Assembly (NCBI RefSeq): GCF_009932555.1
Contig: NZ_BLJO01000012.1
Coordinates: forward strand, 62,001 to 126,000
Direction of reading: 5' to 3'
From: Steroidobacter agaridevorans
GTDB taxonomy: Bacteria; Pseudomonadota; Gammaproteobacteria; Steroidobacterales; Steroidobacteraceae
Length of the DNA: 64,000 nt
Positions 8,670 through 15,160 of the stretch are shown here, in pieces. The notes below the pieces were generated by a model. It worked only from the letters and a program-made list of their open reading frames with translations, was not told the DNA's origin and did not search any database. Both the position numbers and the translations under genes were made by a program. Position 1 is the first letter of the stretch. Each line of letters begins with the position of its first letter.

Positions 8670-9890
8670 TCAGAACAAAGATTGCTGTTCGGGCGCGCCG
8701 ATCAATGCACGGCGCAGCCCGTCGGAGCTGCGATCGCTTTGCCGCGGCCGATAATCGGCCGTGCAAATGAAATGGCGGGCGCGCTTCAGCGTTGCGCCGA
8801 GCGTTTTCAGGTCCTCGTAACGCAGCTGGCGATGGCGCCGCGAGCTGATGATGCGATCGATCACTCGCACACCTAGCCCTGGCACTCGCAGCAGCAGATG
8901 GCGATCGGCTGTGTTTACGTCCACCGGGAATTGATGACGATTCGCCAGGGCCCAGGTCGTCTTGGGATCCACGCTCAAATCGAGTTTGCCACCTGGCATG
9001 GACTGCGCCAGCTCGCCGACCGAGAACTCGTAGTAACGCATCAACCAATCGGCCTGATACAAGCGATGCTCGCGCATCAGCGGCGGCGCGCGATTCGGCA
9101 GGCGTGCCGAGGCACGTTGAATGGGGCTGAATGCCGAGTAATAGATTCGGCGCAGCTTGTACGAGCGATACAGCGTGTCTGCCGTCTCGATGATGGACGC
9201 ATCGGAGCTGTCGTCGGCGCCGACGATGAGCTGCGTGCTCTGGCCCGCGGGAGAGAAGCGCGGGGCCGTCGCCCCGCCGTCCGCTTTTTCGTCAAGCTTG
9301 AGTCGAATCTCGCCCATGGCGCGCTTGATGGAGACATCGCTTTTTTCCGGCGCCAGCGTTGTCAGCGCTTCACGCGTCGGCAGTTCGATGTTGACGCTCA
9401 AGCGATCGGCGTAGCGACCGGCGGCCTCGACCAGCTCGGGGCTCGCCTCGGGAATGGTCTTCAAATGAATGTAGCCGCGAAACTCGTGCTCTTCGCGCAG
9501 CGTGCGCGCCACTTCCACCAGTTGTTCCATCGTGTAATCGGCATTGCGGATGATGCCGGAGCTGAGGAACAGGCCTTCGATGTAGTTGCGTCGATAGAAA
9601 TAGAGCGTCAGGTCGACCACTTCCTGCGCCGAGAAGCGTGCTCGTGGGATGTCGCTCGAGCGGCGGTTGATGCAATACAGGCAGTCGTACAGGCAGAAGT
9701 TGGTCAGCAGGATCTTCAGCAGAGACACGCAGCGACCGTCGGGCGTGTAGCTGTGACAGATGCCCATGCCCGTGGTCGAGCCCATGCCTTTGCCCGGAGC
9801 GGCGCTGCGTTTGGGCGCACCGCTGCTGGCGCACGAAGCGTCGTATTTGGCGGCATCGGCCAGGATGGCGAGCTTGGTCTCCAGATCCAT
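8670..9890 (-). CDS. Putative DNA modification/repair radical SAM protein
   Basis: This protein resembles the TIGR03916 radical SAM family, distantly like spore photoproduct lyase and always found with UdgX/DUF4130 proteins. The cluster motif is NFCLYDCLYC, with three cysteines binding a 4Fe-4S cluster. The N-terminus (MDLETKLAILADAAKYDASC) is the family's typical beginning, so I take the ATG at 9890 rather than an upstream TTG at 9926. The C-terminal part contains a helix-hairpin-helix-like DNA-binding segment (VDVNTADRHLLLRVPGLG). It heads a minus-strand operon running into the UdgX fusion, exonuclease and ligase. The substrate lesion or modification is not known. Confidence 0.9.
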   Translation of the reverse strand: MDLETKLAILADAAKYDASCASSGAPKRSAAPGKGMGSTTGMGICHSYTPDGRCVSLLKILLTNFCLYDCLYCINRRSSDIPRARFSAQEVVDLTLYFYRRNYIEGLFLSSGIIRNADYTMEQLVEVARTLREEHEFRGYIHLKTIPEASPELVEAAGRYADRLSVNIELPTREALTTLAPEKSDVSIKRAMGEIRLKLDEKADGGATAPRFSPAGQSTQLIVGADDSSDASIIETADTLYRSYKLRRIYYSAFSPIQRASARLPNRAPPLMREHRLYQADWLMRYYEFSVGELAQSMPGGKLDLSVDPKTTWALANRHQFPVDVNTADRHLLLRVPGLGVRVIDRIISSRRHRQLRYEDLKTLGATLKRARHFICTADYRPRQSDRSSDGLRRALIGAPEQQSLF

Positions 9891-9896
9891 GTCTGG

Positions 9897-9908
9897 CTGT
9901 ATATACAG
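9897..9908. promoter_or_regulatory. 12-bp perfect palindrome upstream of the repair operon
   Basis: CTGTATATACAG lies just upstream of the radical SAM start codon and reads the same on both strands. It resembles the ends of enterobacterial LexA boxes (CTGT...ACAG), but only four bases separate the half-sites instead of eight, so it is not a canonical SOS box. A second inverted repeat, GCTGTCAG at 9940-9947 and CTGACAGC at 9973-9980, lies between this site and the upstream Lrp gene. Either could be an operator; both assignments are inference. Confidence 0.35.
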
Positions 9909-9982
9909 CTCATGGGCATGGCGCAAGGCCGGCGACGCCGCTGTCAGGGGAACGTCTTCAACTCACAAAAAACTGACAGCTT

Positions 9983-10429
9983 TCAGCGTTGGAACTTGGT
10001 GGACAGGACGATGGAAGAGGTGGTGCGTTCGACGCCGTCCAGTTCGCCGATCGAGTCGATCAACTCGTCCATGTCGGTGATGGAATCGGTGACGGCCAGC
10101 GCCATCAGATCGAATGCGCCGCTGACGGCCTGCAGAACGCGCACGTCTTTGAGCTTGCGGACTTCGCGCTCGACCTGGCTTGCATGCTTCGGCTTCACCG
10201 TGATCATGACGTAGGCATGCACGGCGCCGCGCTCCTGCGTCTCCGACAGGCGCACCGAATAGCCCGTGATCACCTTGGATCGCTCCAGCCGTTCCAGCCG
10301 GCTCTGCACGGTCGTGCGCGACAGCCCGAGGCTGCGGGCGAGGACGGCGGTCGGGGCGCGAGCGTTCTCGCGCAACAGCGCGATCAGTTGCTGGTCGATG
10401 GAGTCGAGAGGTTGCGGGCGCGGCTTCAT
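9983..10429 (-). CDS. Lrp/AsnC-family transcriptional regulator
   Basis: The 148-residue protein has the standard Lrp layout. An N-terminal winged helix-turn-helix (LDSIDQQLIALLRENARAPT, then RSLGLSRTTVQSRLERLER) is followed by an alpha-beta RAM effector domain (VHAYVMITVKPKHASQVERE, then SGAFDLMALAVTDSITDMDE). The frame remains open far upstream, but those codons are antisense to the dehydrogenase gene, so the ATG at 10429 is the start. It is divergent from the saccharopine dehydrogenase-like gene, 120 bases apart. Lrp proteins usually control the adjacent amino-acid pathway and themselves, so lysine-derived intermediates are the likely effectors, by inference. Confidence 0.92.
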   Translation of the reverse strand: MKPRPQPLDSIDQQLIALLRENARAPTAVLARSLGLSRTTVQSRLERLERSKVITGYSVRLSETQERGAVHAYVMITVKPKHASQVEREVRKLKDVRVLQAVSGAFDLMALAVTDSITDMDELIDSIGELDGVERTTSSIVLSTKFQR

Positions 10430-10549
10430 GCGAAAACGATCATGCCTTCGGCGAAATGACGAACGGAACCGACAAAACGCCGAAACATTGCCGGCTGCTC
10501 GGCGCTTTGGCAATACCCGTTGATGCCGGGGCTGCCGACAATGCCCCGC

Positions 10550-11623
10550 ATGAAACACATTGTCGTTGCAGGCGCCGGCAAGATCGGCGTCACCATTGCC
10601 GATATGCTCGCCGCCAGCGGCGACTATCGCGTCACCCTGGCGGATCGCGCGGTCGGCCGCTTCGACGGCCTGAACCCGTCCATCGCCACCAAGGCGGTCG
10701 ACGTTACCAATCCGCGCGAGCTGAGCGATCTGCTGAAGGGCAGCTTCGCGGTGCTGAGCGCGGTGCCGTTCAATCTGACCGGCGACATCGCCGTCGCGGC
10801 CAAGGAAGCTGGCGCTCACTATCTGGACCTCACCGAAGACGTGGCGACGACGCGCAAGGTGAAGCGCCTGGCGGAAGGGGCGCAGACGGCGTTCATTCCC
10901 CAGTGCGGCCTGGCTCCCGGCTTCATCACCATTGCCGCTTACGATCTGATCCGTCGCTTCGATACGCTGCATGACGTGCGCATGCGCGTCGGCGCGCTGC
11001 CAAAGTTTCCCTCGAATGCGCTCAATTACAACCTGACGTGGAGCACCGAAGGGCTGATCAACGAGTATTGCGAGCCCTGCGAAGCCATCGTCAACGGCGA
11101 GCGCCGCGAAGTGCCGCCGATGGAAGAGCTCGAGGAGTTCGCGCTCGACGGCGTGACTTATGAGGCGTTCAACACGTCCGGCGGCCTGGGTTCGTTGTGC
11201 GAGACCTTGAACGGCAAGGTGCGCAATCTGAACTACCGCACGATTCGTTATCCCGGTCACGCAGCCATCATGAAGGCGCTGCTCAACGATCTACGCTTGC
11301 GCGACCGTCGCGATGTGCTCAAGGACATTCTGGAGAACGCGCTGCCGGCGACGCTGCAGGATGTGGTGATCGTGTTCGTCACGGTCAGCGGCAAGCGCAA
11401 CGGCCAGCTCGTGCAGGACACGTACGCGAACAAGATTTACAGCGCGGAGATTGGCGGCGTCATGCGCAGCGCGATTCAGATTACGACGGCGGCGGGGATC
11501 ACGGGCGTGCTCGATCTGCTCGCGACTGGGAAGATCGCCGATCGCGGCTTCATTCGGCAGGAAGATATCGATTTGAATGTGTTCCTGGCGAATCGCTTCG
11601 GGCGCGCCTACGCGCCCCGCTAA
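10550..11623 (+). CDS. Saccharopine dehydrogenase-family oxidoreductase
   Basis: The N-terminal Rossmann fold begins at once with HIVVAGAGKIGVTIADML, the NAD(P)-binding glycine motif. The middle region, with CGLAPGFITIAAYDLI and NYNLTWSTEGLINEY, and the C-terminal QEDIDLNVFLANRFGR match the saccharopine dehydrogenase (LYS9-like) group. Such enzymes split saccharopine into glutamate and aminoadipate semialdehyde. I start at the ATG at 10550, since the glycine motif follows directly; an ATG at 10541 is also possible and neither has a clear Shine-Dalgarno. The next gene encodes an aldehyde dehydrogenase that would oxidise that semialdehyde, so the pair fits lysine degradation. No lysine-ketoglutarate reductase is seen here. 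Confidence 0.88.
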   Translation: MKHIVVAGAGKIGVTIADMLAASGDYRVTLADRAVGRFDGLNPSIATKAVDVTNPRELSDLLKGSFAVLSAVPFNLTGDIAVAAKEAGAHYLDLTEDVATTRKVKRLAEGAQTAFIPQCGLAPGFITIAAYDLIRRFDTLHDVRMRVGALPKFPSNALNYNLTWSTEGLINEYCEPCEAIVNGERREVPPMEELEEFALDGVTYEAFNTSGGLGSLCETLNGKVRNLNYRTIRYPGHAAIMKALLNDLRLRDRRDVLKDILENALPATLQDVVIVFVTVSGKRNGQLVQDTYANKIYSAEIGGVMRSAIQITTAAGITGVLDLLATGKIADRGFIRQEDIDLNVFLANRFGRAYAPR

Positions 11624-11639
11624 AAGGTTTACTAAGTAT

Positions 11640-11660
11640 GGCGCCGCCTTCGGCGGCGCC
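11640..11660 (+). terminator. Perfect hairpin between the two lysine-pathway genes
   Basis: GGCGCCGCC and GGCGGCGCC form a perfect nine-base stem around a TTC loop, 17 bases after the dehydrogenase stop. No T-run follows, so it may act as a partial terminator, an RNA stabiliser or a Rho-dependent signal rather than a strong intrinsic terminator. The downstream gene begins about 90 bases later. Confidence 0.5.
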
Positions 11661-11750
11661 GAAGCCTCGAAGCGATGCCGCCGGTGCCGGCGACGCCGAA
11701 GTTCAATAGCGCGATCGCCTGTTCCGGCGGCGCTTTATCAGGAATAACTC

Positions 11751-13271
11751 ATGACTAATTTGACCGTTGTCCAAGACGTGGCCGCGACGCTGTCGCGGCT
11801 CGGTGTGGCGGCTGAGCGTGTGAGCGGCGGCAGTTTGATCGCGCGGTCGCCGATCAGCGGTGACATCGTGGGGCGGCTGACCGAGTGCACCGCTCAAGAA
11901 GCCGACGAGCAGATCGAACGCGCACATCAGGCGTTCGTTGCGTGGCGCGCAGTGCCAGCGCCGAAGCGTGGCGAGCTCGTGCGCTTGTTTGGTGAAGAAC
12001 TACGCGCGGCGCGTGAAGATCTGGGCCGTCTGGTCACGCTCGAAGCGGGCAAGATCCTGTCCGAAGGGCAGGGCGAAGTGCAGGAGATGATCGACATTTG
12101 CGATTACGCGGTCGGTCTGTCGCGGCAGCTGTTCGGTCTGACGATTGCGTCCGAACGCGCCGAGCACCGTTTGATGGAGAACTGGCATCCGCTGGGCGTC
12201 GTTGGCGTCATCTCCGCATTCAACTTTCCAGTCGCCGTGTGGGCGTGGAACGCAACGCTGGCGCTGGTTTGCGGCAACTCCGTCGTGTGGAAGCCGTCGG
12301 AAAAAACGCCGCTGACCGCGCTTGCCGTGCAGACACTGTTCGAGCGTGCGGCTGCAAAGTTCGGCGGTGTGCCGGAAGGACTGTCGACGTTGCTGATCGG
12401 CGGTCGCGCAGTCGGTGAAGTTCTAGTCGATCACCCGCGCGTGCCGTTGGTGTCGGCAACCGGCTCGACGCAGATGGGCCGCACGGTTGCGCCGAAGCTC
12501 GCAGCTCGATTCGCTCGCGCCATCCTCGAATTGGGCGGCAACAACGGCGCGATCGTTTCTCCAACCGCCGACATGGATCTCGCGCTGCGCGCGATCGCAT
12601 TCGGCGCGATGGGCACGGCAGGCCAGCGTTGCACGACTCTGCGACGCTTGTTTGTTCACGCCTCCGTGTATGACGATTGCGTGTCTCGACTGAAGAAAGT
12701 GTACGAGTCGGTCGCGATCGGCGATCCACGGCGTCAGGATGTTTTGATCGGCCCGCTGGTGGACAAGCAGTCCTATCAGGCCATGCAGCAGTCGTTGCAA
12801 CAGGCCAGCGCCATCGGCGGCAAGATCGTCGGCGGCGTGCGCGTTGCGCCGGAGTTGGGCGACGATGCTTACTACGTTCGCCCCGCGCTGGTCGAAGTGA
12901 GCTCGCAGGACGATGGGGTGCGTCGTGAGACGTTCGCTCCCATCCTGTACGTGATGAAGTACGAGAACCTGCAGGAAGCCGTTCGTCTGCACAACGACGT
13001 GCCGCAGGGCTTGTCTTCGTGCATCTTCACCAACGATCTGCGCGAGGCGGAATACTTCCTGTCGGCGCTTGGTTCGGATTGCGGGATCGCCAACGTCAAC
13101 ATCGGCCCTTCGGGCGCCGAAATCGGCGGCGCGTTCGGCGGCGAAAAAGAAACGGGCGGCGGTCGCGAGGCCGGCTCGGATTGCTGGAAAGGCTACATGC
13201 GCCGTGCGACCAACACGGTCAACTACGGCTCACGCCTGCCGCTGGCGCAAGGTGTGAAGTTCGATATCTGA
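11751..13271 (+). CDS. Aldehyde dehydrogenase, ALDH7 / aminoadipate-semialdehyde type
   Basis: This 506-residue enzyme is closest to antiquitin (ALDH7), which oxidises alpha-aminoadipate semialdehyde or piperideine-6-carboxylate to aminoadipate in lysine breakdown. The signature GEVQEMIDICDYAVGLSRQL near residue 105 is typical of that group. The general motif FNFPVAVWAWNATLALVCGN, the base in LELGGNNGA, and the catalytic cysteine in GTAGQRCTTLRR are all present, and the C-terminus ends with the usual GSDCWKGYMRR segment. AGGAATAACTC precedes the ATG. The upstream saccharopine dehydrogenase-like gene would make its substrate, which supports the lysine assignment. Confidence 0.9.
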   Translation: MTNLTVVQDVAATLSRLGVAAERVSGGSLIARSPISGDIVGRLTECTAQEADEQIERAHQAFVAWRAVPAPKRGELVRLFGEELRAAREDLGRLVTLEAGKILSEGQGEVQEMIDICDYAVGLSRQLFGLTIASERAEHRLMENWHPLGVVGVISAFNFPVAVWAWNATLALVCGNSVVWKPSEKTPLTALAVQTLFERAAAKFGGVPEGLSTLLIGGRAVGEVLVDHPRVPLVSATGSTQMGRTVAPKLAARFARAILELGGNNGAIVSPTADMDLALRAIAFGAMGTAGQRCTTLRRLFVHASVYDDCVSRLKKVYESVAIGDPRRQDVLIGPLVDKQSYQAMQQSLQQASAIGGKIVGGVRVAPELGDDAYYVRPALVEVSSQDDGVRRETFAPILYVMKYENLQEAVRLHNDVPQGLSSCIFTNDLREAEYFLSALGSDCGIANVNIGPSGAEIGGAFGGEKETGGGREAGSDCWKGYMRRATNTVNYGSRLPLAQGVKFDI

Positions 13272-13281
13272 GCTGACTCGA

Positions 13282-13305
13282 GGCGGCGCTAGGATTGGCG
13301 CCGCC
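13282..13305. terminator. Shared hairpin between convergent genes
   Basis: GGCGGCGC and GCGCCGCC form an eight-base perfect stem with an eight-base loop. It begins 10 bases after the aldehyde dehydrogenase stop and contains the stop codon of the convergent DUF938 gene. There is no T-run on either side, so its strength as a terminator is uncertain. Confidence 0.45.
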
Positions 13306-13888
13306 AGACGAGCAGCCGGTTGTTGGCCGGCATCGTGTGATCCTTCACGAGCCTGCAGTCGATGTTCTGCGCCAACCGGTCGACGGCTTCGAAATCACGA
13401 ATGCCGCTGAGCGCCGAGCGTTGCTTCAGCCAACCATCGAAGTCGCGGTTGCTGTCGCTCGTGTAGGCGCCGTGGTAATTGAACGGACCGTAGACGGCGA
13501 GGATGCCACCTGGCTCCAGCACACGCCCCACCCCTGAGAAGAATTGCTCCACCGCCGGCCACGGCATGATGTGCAGCGAGTTCGCGCTGAAGATTGCGTC
13601 GAAGCGCGCGTCGGGCCACTTGCCTGTGACATCGAGTGTGAGTGGCGGCGGCAGATTCGGCAAGGCTGCTTCGTCCAGCCACATCCGGATGCCGGACAAA
13701 TTCTCTTCGACATCCGATGTTTGCCAGAGGGCATCGGGAAATGCCGGTGCGAAATGCACAGCGTGCTGTCCGGTGCCGCTGCCGAGCTCCAGCACGCGGC
13801 GTCGATCTGGAAAATATTCGCGCAGGACTGCGAGGATCGGACCTTGATTGCGCTCGCAAGCGGGCGCGAAGGGTTTGGAGGAGGTCAT
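13289..13888 (-). CDS. DUF938 family SAM-dependent methyltransferase-like protein
   Basis: The 199-residue protein has the class I methyltransferase fold: motif I VLELGSGTGQHAVHFA near residue 35, the acidic strand end QTSDVEENLSG, and FDAIFSANSLHIMPW as motif IV. The opening KPFAPACERNQGPILAVL and the ending NNRLLVWRR are diagnostic for DUF938, a widespread proteobacterial family of unknown substrate. It stands alone, convergent with the aldehyde dehydrogenase and upstream on the same strand of nothing closely spaced, so context gives no clue to its substrate. Confidence 0.9.
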   Translation of the reverse strand: MTSSKPFAPACERNQGPILAVLREYFPDRRRVLELGSGTGQHAVHFAPAFPDALWQTSDVEENLSGIRMWLDEAALPNLPPPLTLDVTGKWPDARFDAIFSANSLHIMPWPAVEQFFSGVGRVLEPGGILAVYGPFNYHGAYTSDSNRDFDGWLKQRSALSGIRDFEAVDRLAQNIDCRLVKDHTMPANNRLLVWRRQS

Positions 13889-13944
13889 GACGGGCTGGAC
13901 TCGGGCGCAGTGTTCGGGCGCCCTAGTCTATGCCAGTGCCTCTA

Positions 13945-14838
13945 TCAGGGAATGAGCAGCGGGCGCATCTCCGGAACCGCGCTCGCAAGCTCCGCCGTGA
14001 CCATCGCCGCAAAGTAGTCCGAACCTTTGCGTCCGAGGTGCGTGTAGTCGAACGACAGTTTCGGCTGCGCCATGGGCGGCAACTTTGGATCGACAGGTTG
14101 CGGCGCCGGCGGGCGATCGTTCGTTTCGGTCCTGGCAGGAATGGTGGTGCCGGTCGCCGCGGCGGCAGCAACGGCAGGCGAAGGAGGGCGTTGGGCGAAC
14201 TCGTTTGCTGCTGTCGAGCCCATTGCCTGAACCGCGGCCGTGCTGCGTGCATTGAGATCGATCAGCGGAACTTTCATTTCGTTCGCGACGCGCGTGATCG
14301 CCTCGGCCCAGGGCGCCAGGCCATTCTCGAGCTTGCCGCCCTGAAACATTCGACGCGTCAGAGGAGTGACCAGGATAGGCTGCGCGCCGGCAGCGCGAGC
14401 CTCATTCACATAGCGTTCGAGATTGGCCGGAAATTCAGTCGCCAGATCGGTCGAGCGGCCGGGTTTGCCAGGCTGGTCGTTGTGACCGAACTGAATGAGC
14501 AGCCAGGTCGCGGCATAGCCCGGCGTGCGCGCTTCGTTGAGCGCGATAGTCCAAGAGCCTTCGGCAATATAACTGCCTGAGCTGCGACCGCCGCGCGCGA
14601 GATTCACGCAAGCAGCAAACGAAGTAACGTGTTCCGCGCAAAAGCTGCTGCCCCAGCCGCCCTGCACGGCGACTGTCGAATCGCCGATCAAAATAATTTT
14701 CGACGCACGAATCGGCGTGACAGCGGGCGAAGGTGCAGGGGTGTCGGCGAGCGCTGTATGGGCGGCGAACGAGCCGGTCAGGCACAACACCCCCGCACGC
14801 AAAATCCCCTTTCCGATCCAGCATGTTACGAAGTGCAT
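13945..14838 (-). CDS. Rhamnogalacturonan acetylesterase-like SGNH hydrolase (CE12-type)
   Basis: The secreted SGNH hydrolase has all four blocks: IGDSTV with the serine nucleophile, the glycine block ARGGRSSGSY, GHND, and the C-terminal DYTHLGRKG with the Asp-His pair. This matches rhamnogalacturonan acetylesterases, which deacetylate pectin side regions. A low-complexity insert of Ala, Pro and Thr fills about residues 215-255 and is unusual for the family. The ATG at 14838 sits six bases from a candidate operator and lacks a Shine-Dalgarno; a TTG at 14802 with GGAAAGG upstream would also give a good signal peptide and may be the real start. It is divergent from the TonB receptor gene. Confidence 0.87.
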   Translation of the reverse strand: MHFVTCWIGKGILRAGVLCLTGSFAAHTALADTPAPSPAVTPIRASKIILIGDSTVAVQGGWGSSFCAEHVTSFAACVNLARGGRSSGSYIAEGSWTIALNEARTPGYAATWLLIQFGHNDQPGKPGRSTDLATEFPANLERYVNEARAAGAQPILVTPLTRRMFQGGKLENGLAPWAEAITRVANEMKVPLIDLNARSTAAVQAMGSTAANEFAQRPPSPAVAAAAATGTTIPARTETNDRPPAPQPVDPKLPPMAQPKLSFDYTHLGRKGSDYFAAMVTAELASAVPEMRPLLIP

Positions 14839-14843
14839 GTGTC

Positions 14844-14858
14844 TGCTACCGGTGTCAG
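14844..14858. promoter_or_regulatory. Candidate LacI-family operator, copy 1
   Basis: TGCTACCGGTGTCAG contains the imperfect palindrome TGnnACCGGTnnCA with a central CG, the shape expected of LacI-family operators. The same 15 bases recur exactly at 15091-15105. This copy lies immediately upstream of the acetylesterase gene. The regulator gene is not in the window. Confidence 0.6.
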
Positions 14859-15090
14859 GAAATCCGAGGCTAGCAGATACCGAGACAGCATGGCCACTGC
14901 CCGACGGTTATGCAGTGCTACTGGAATCTTTACCCGCCCTGCCGCGCAAATTGGCCGTTTTCAGCGGTTGAAAAGTATTTTTTGATATGTAAAAGTAATT
15001 TCACGTGATAGCGGTAACTCGCCGTCGCGGCTGCAAGGCCTCCGGAAACCGCGAGGACGGGCTTCTTTTTGCCGAATTCTGACGCCGGAT

Positions 15091-15105
15091 TGCTACCGGT
15101 GTCAG
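15091..15105. promoter_or_regulatory. Candidate LacI-family operator, copy 2
   Basis: This is the second exact copy of TGCTACCGGTGTCAG, 247 bases from the first and 56 bases before the TonB receptor start codon. Two identical sites flanking one divergent promoter region would allow looping by a tetrameric repressor, as for other LacI-family proteins; this is inference from position and symmetry. Confidence 0.6.
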
Positions 15106-15160
15106 CGAGCCCTGGCCGCAGTGGATCGACACATACGACAACTGTTTTGGGGGATTCGTC

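Larger units (their letters stand above)
14839..15160. promoter_or_regulatory. Divergent control region of the pectin locus
   Basis: This 322-base region separates the acetylesterase gene from the TonB receptor gene and contains no convincing reading frame. It holds two identical 15-base operator candidates near its two ends and, between them at about 14965-15010, an AT-rich patch with a run of six T residues that stands out from the GC-rich surroundings and is the likely promoter area. GGGGGA six bases before the ATG serves the receptor gene as ribosome-binding site. Confidence 0.6.

Noticed and set aside
8668-9048. N-terminal extension of the UdgX fusion
   Set aside because: These codons are antisense to no gene but overlap the radical SAM gene in another frame and are Arg/Ala-rich; the family begins at the ATG at 8667.
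9897-9908. Canonical SOS box
   Set aside because: The half-sites match, but the spacer is four bases, not eight, so I list only an unassigned palindrome.
9900-9982. tRNA or other structured RNA gene
   Set aside because: The inverted repeat GCTGTCAG/CTGACAGC alone does not form a cloverleaf, and I found no tRNA or rRNA sequence in the window.
8898-10214. Long plus-strand open frame
   Set aside because: It is a shadow of the radical SAM and Lrp genes, with no domain and unlikely composition.
10430-11260. Upstream extension of the Lrp frame on the minus strand
   Set aside because: The extra 277 codons are antisense to the saccharopine dehydrogenase gene, and the Lrp domain begins at the ATG at 10429.
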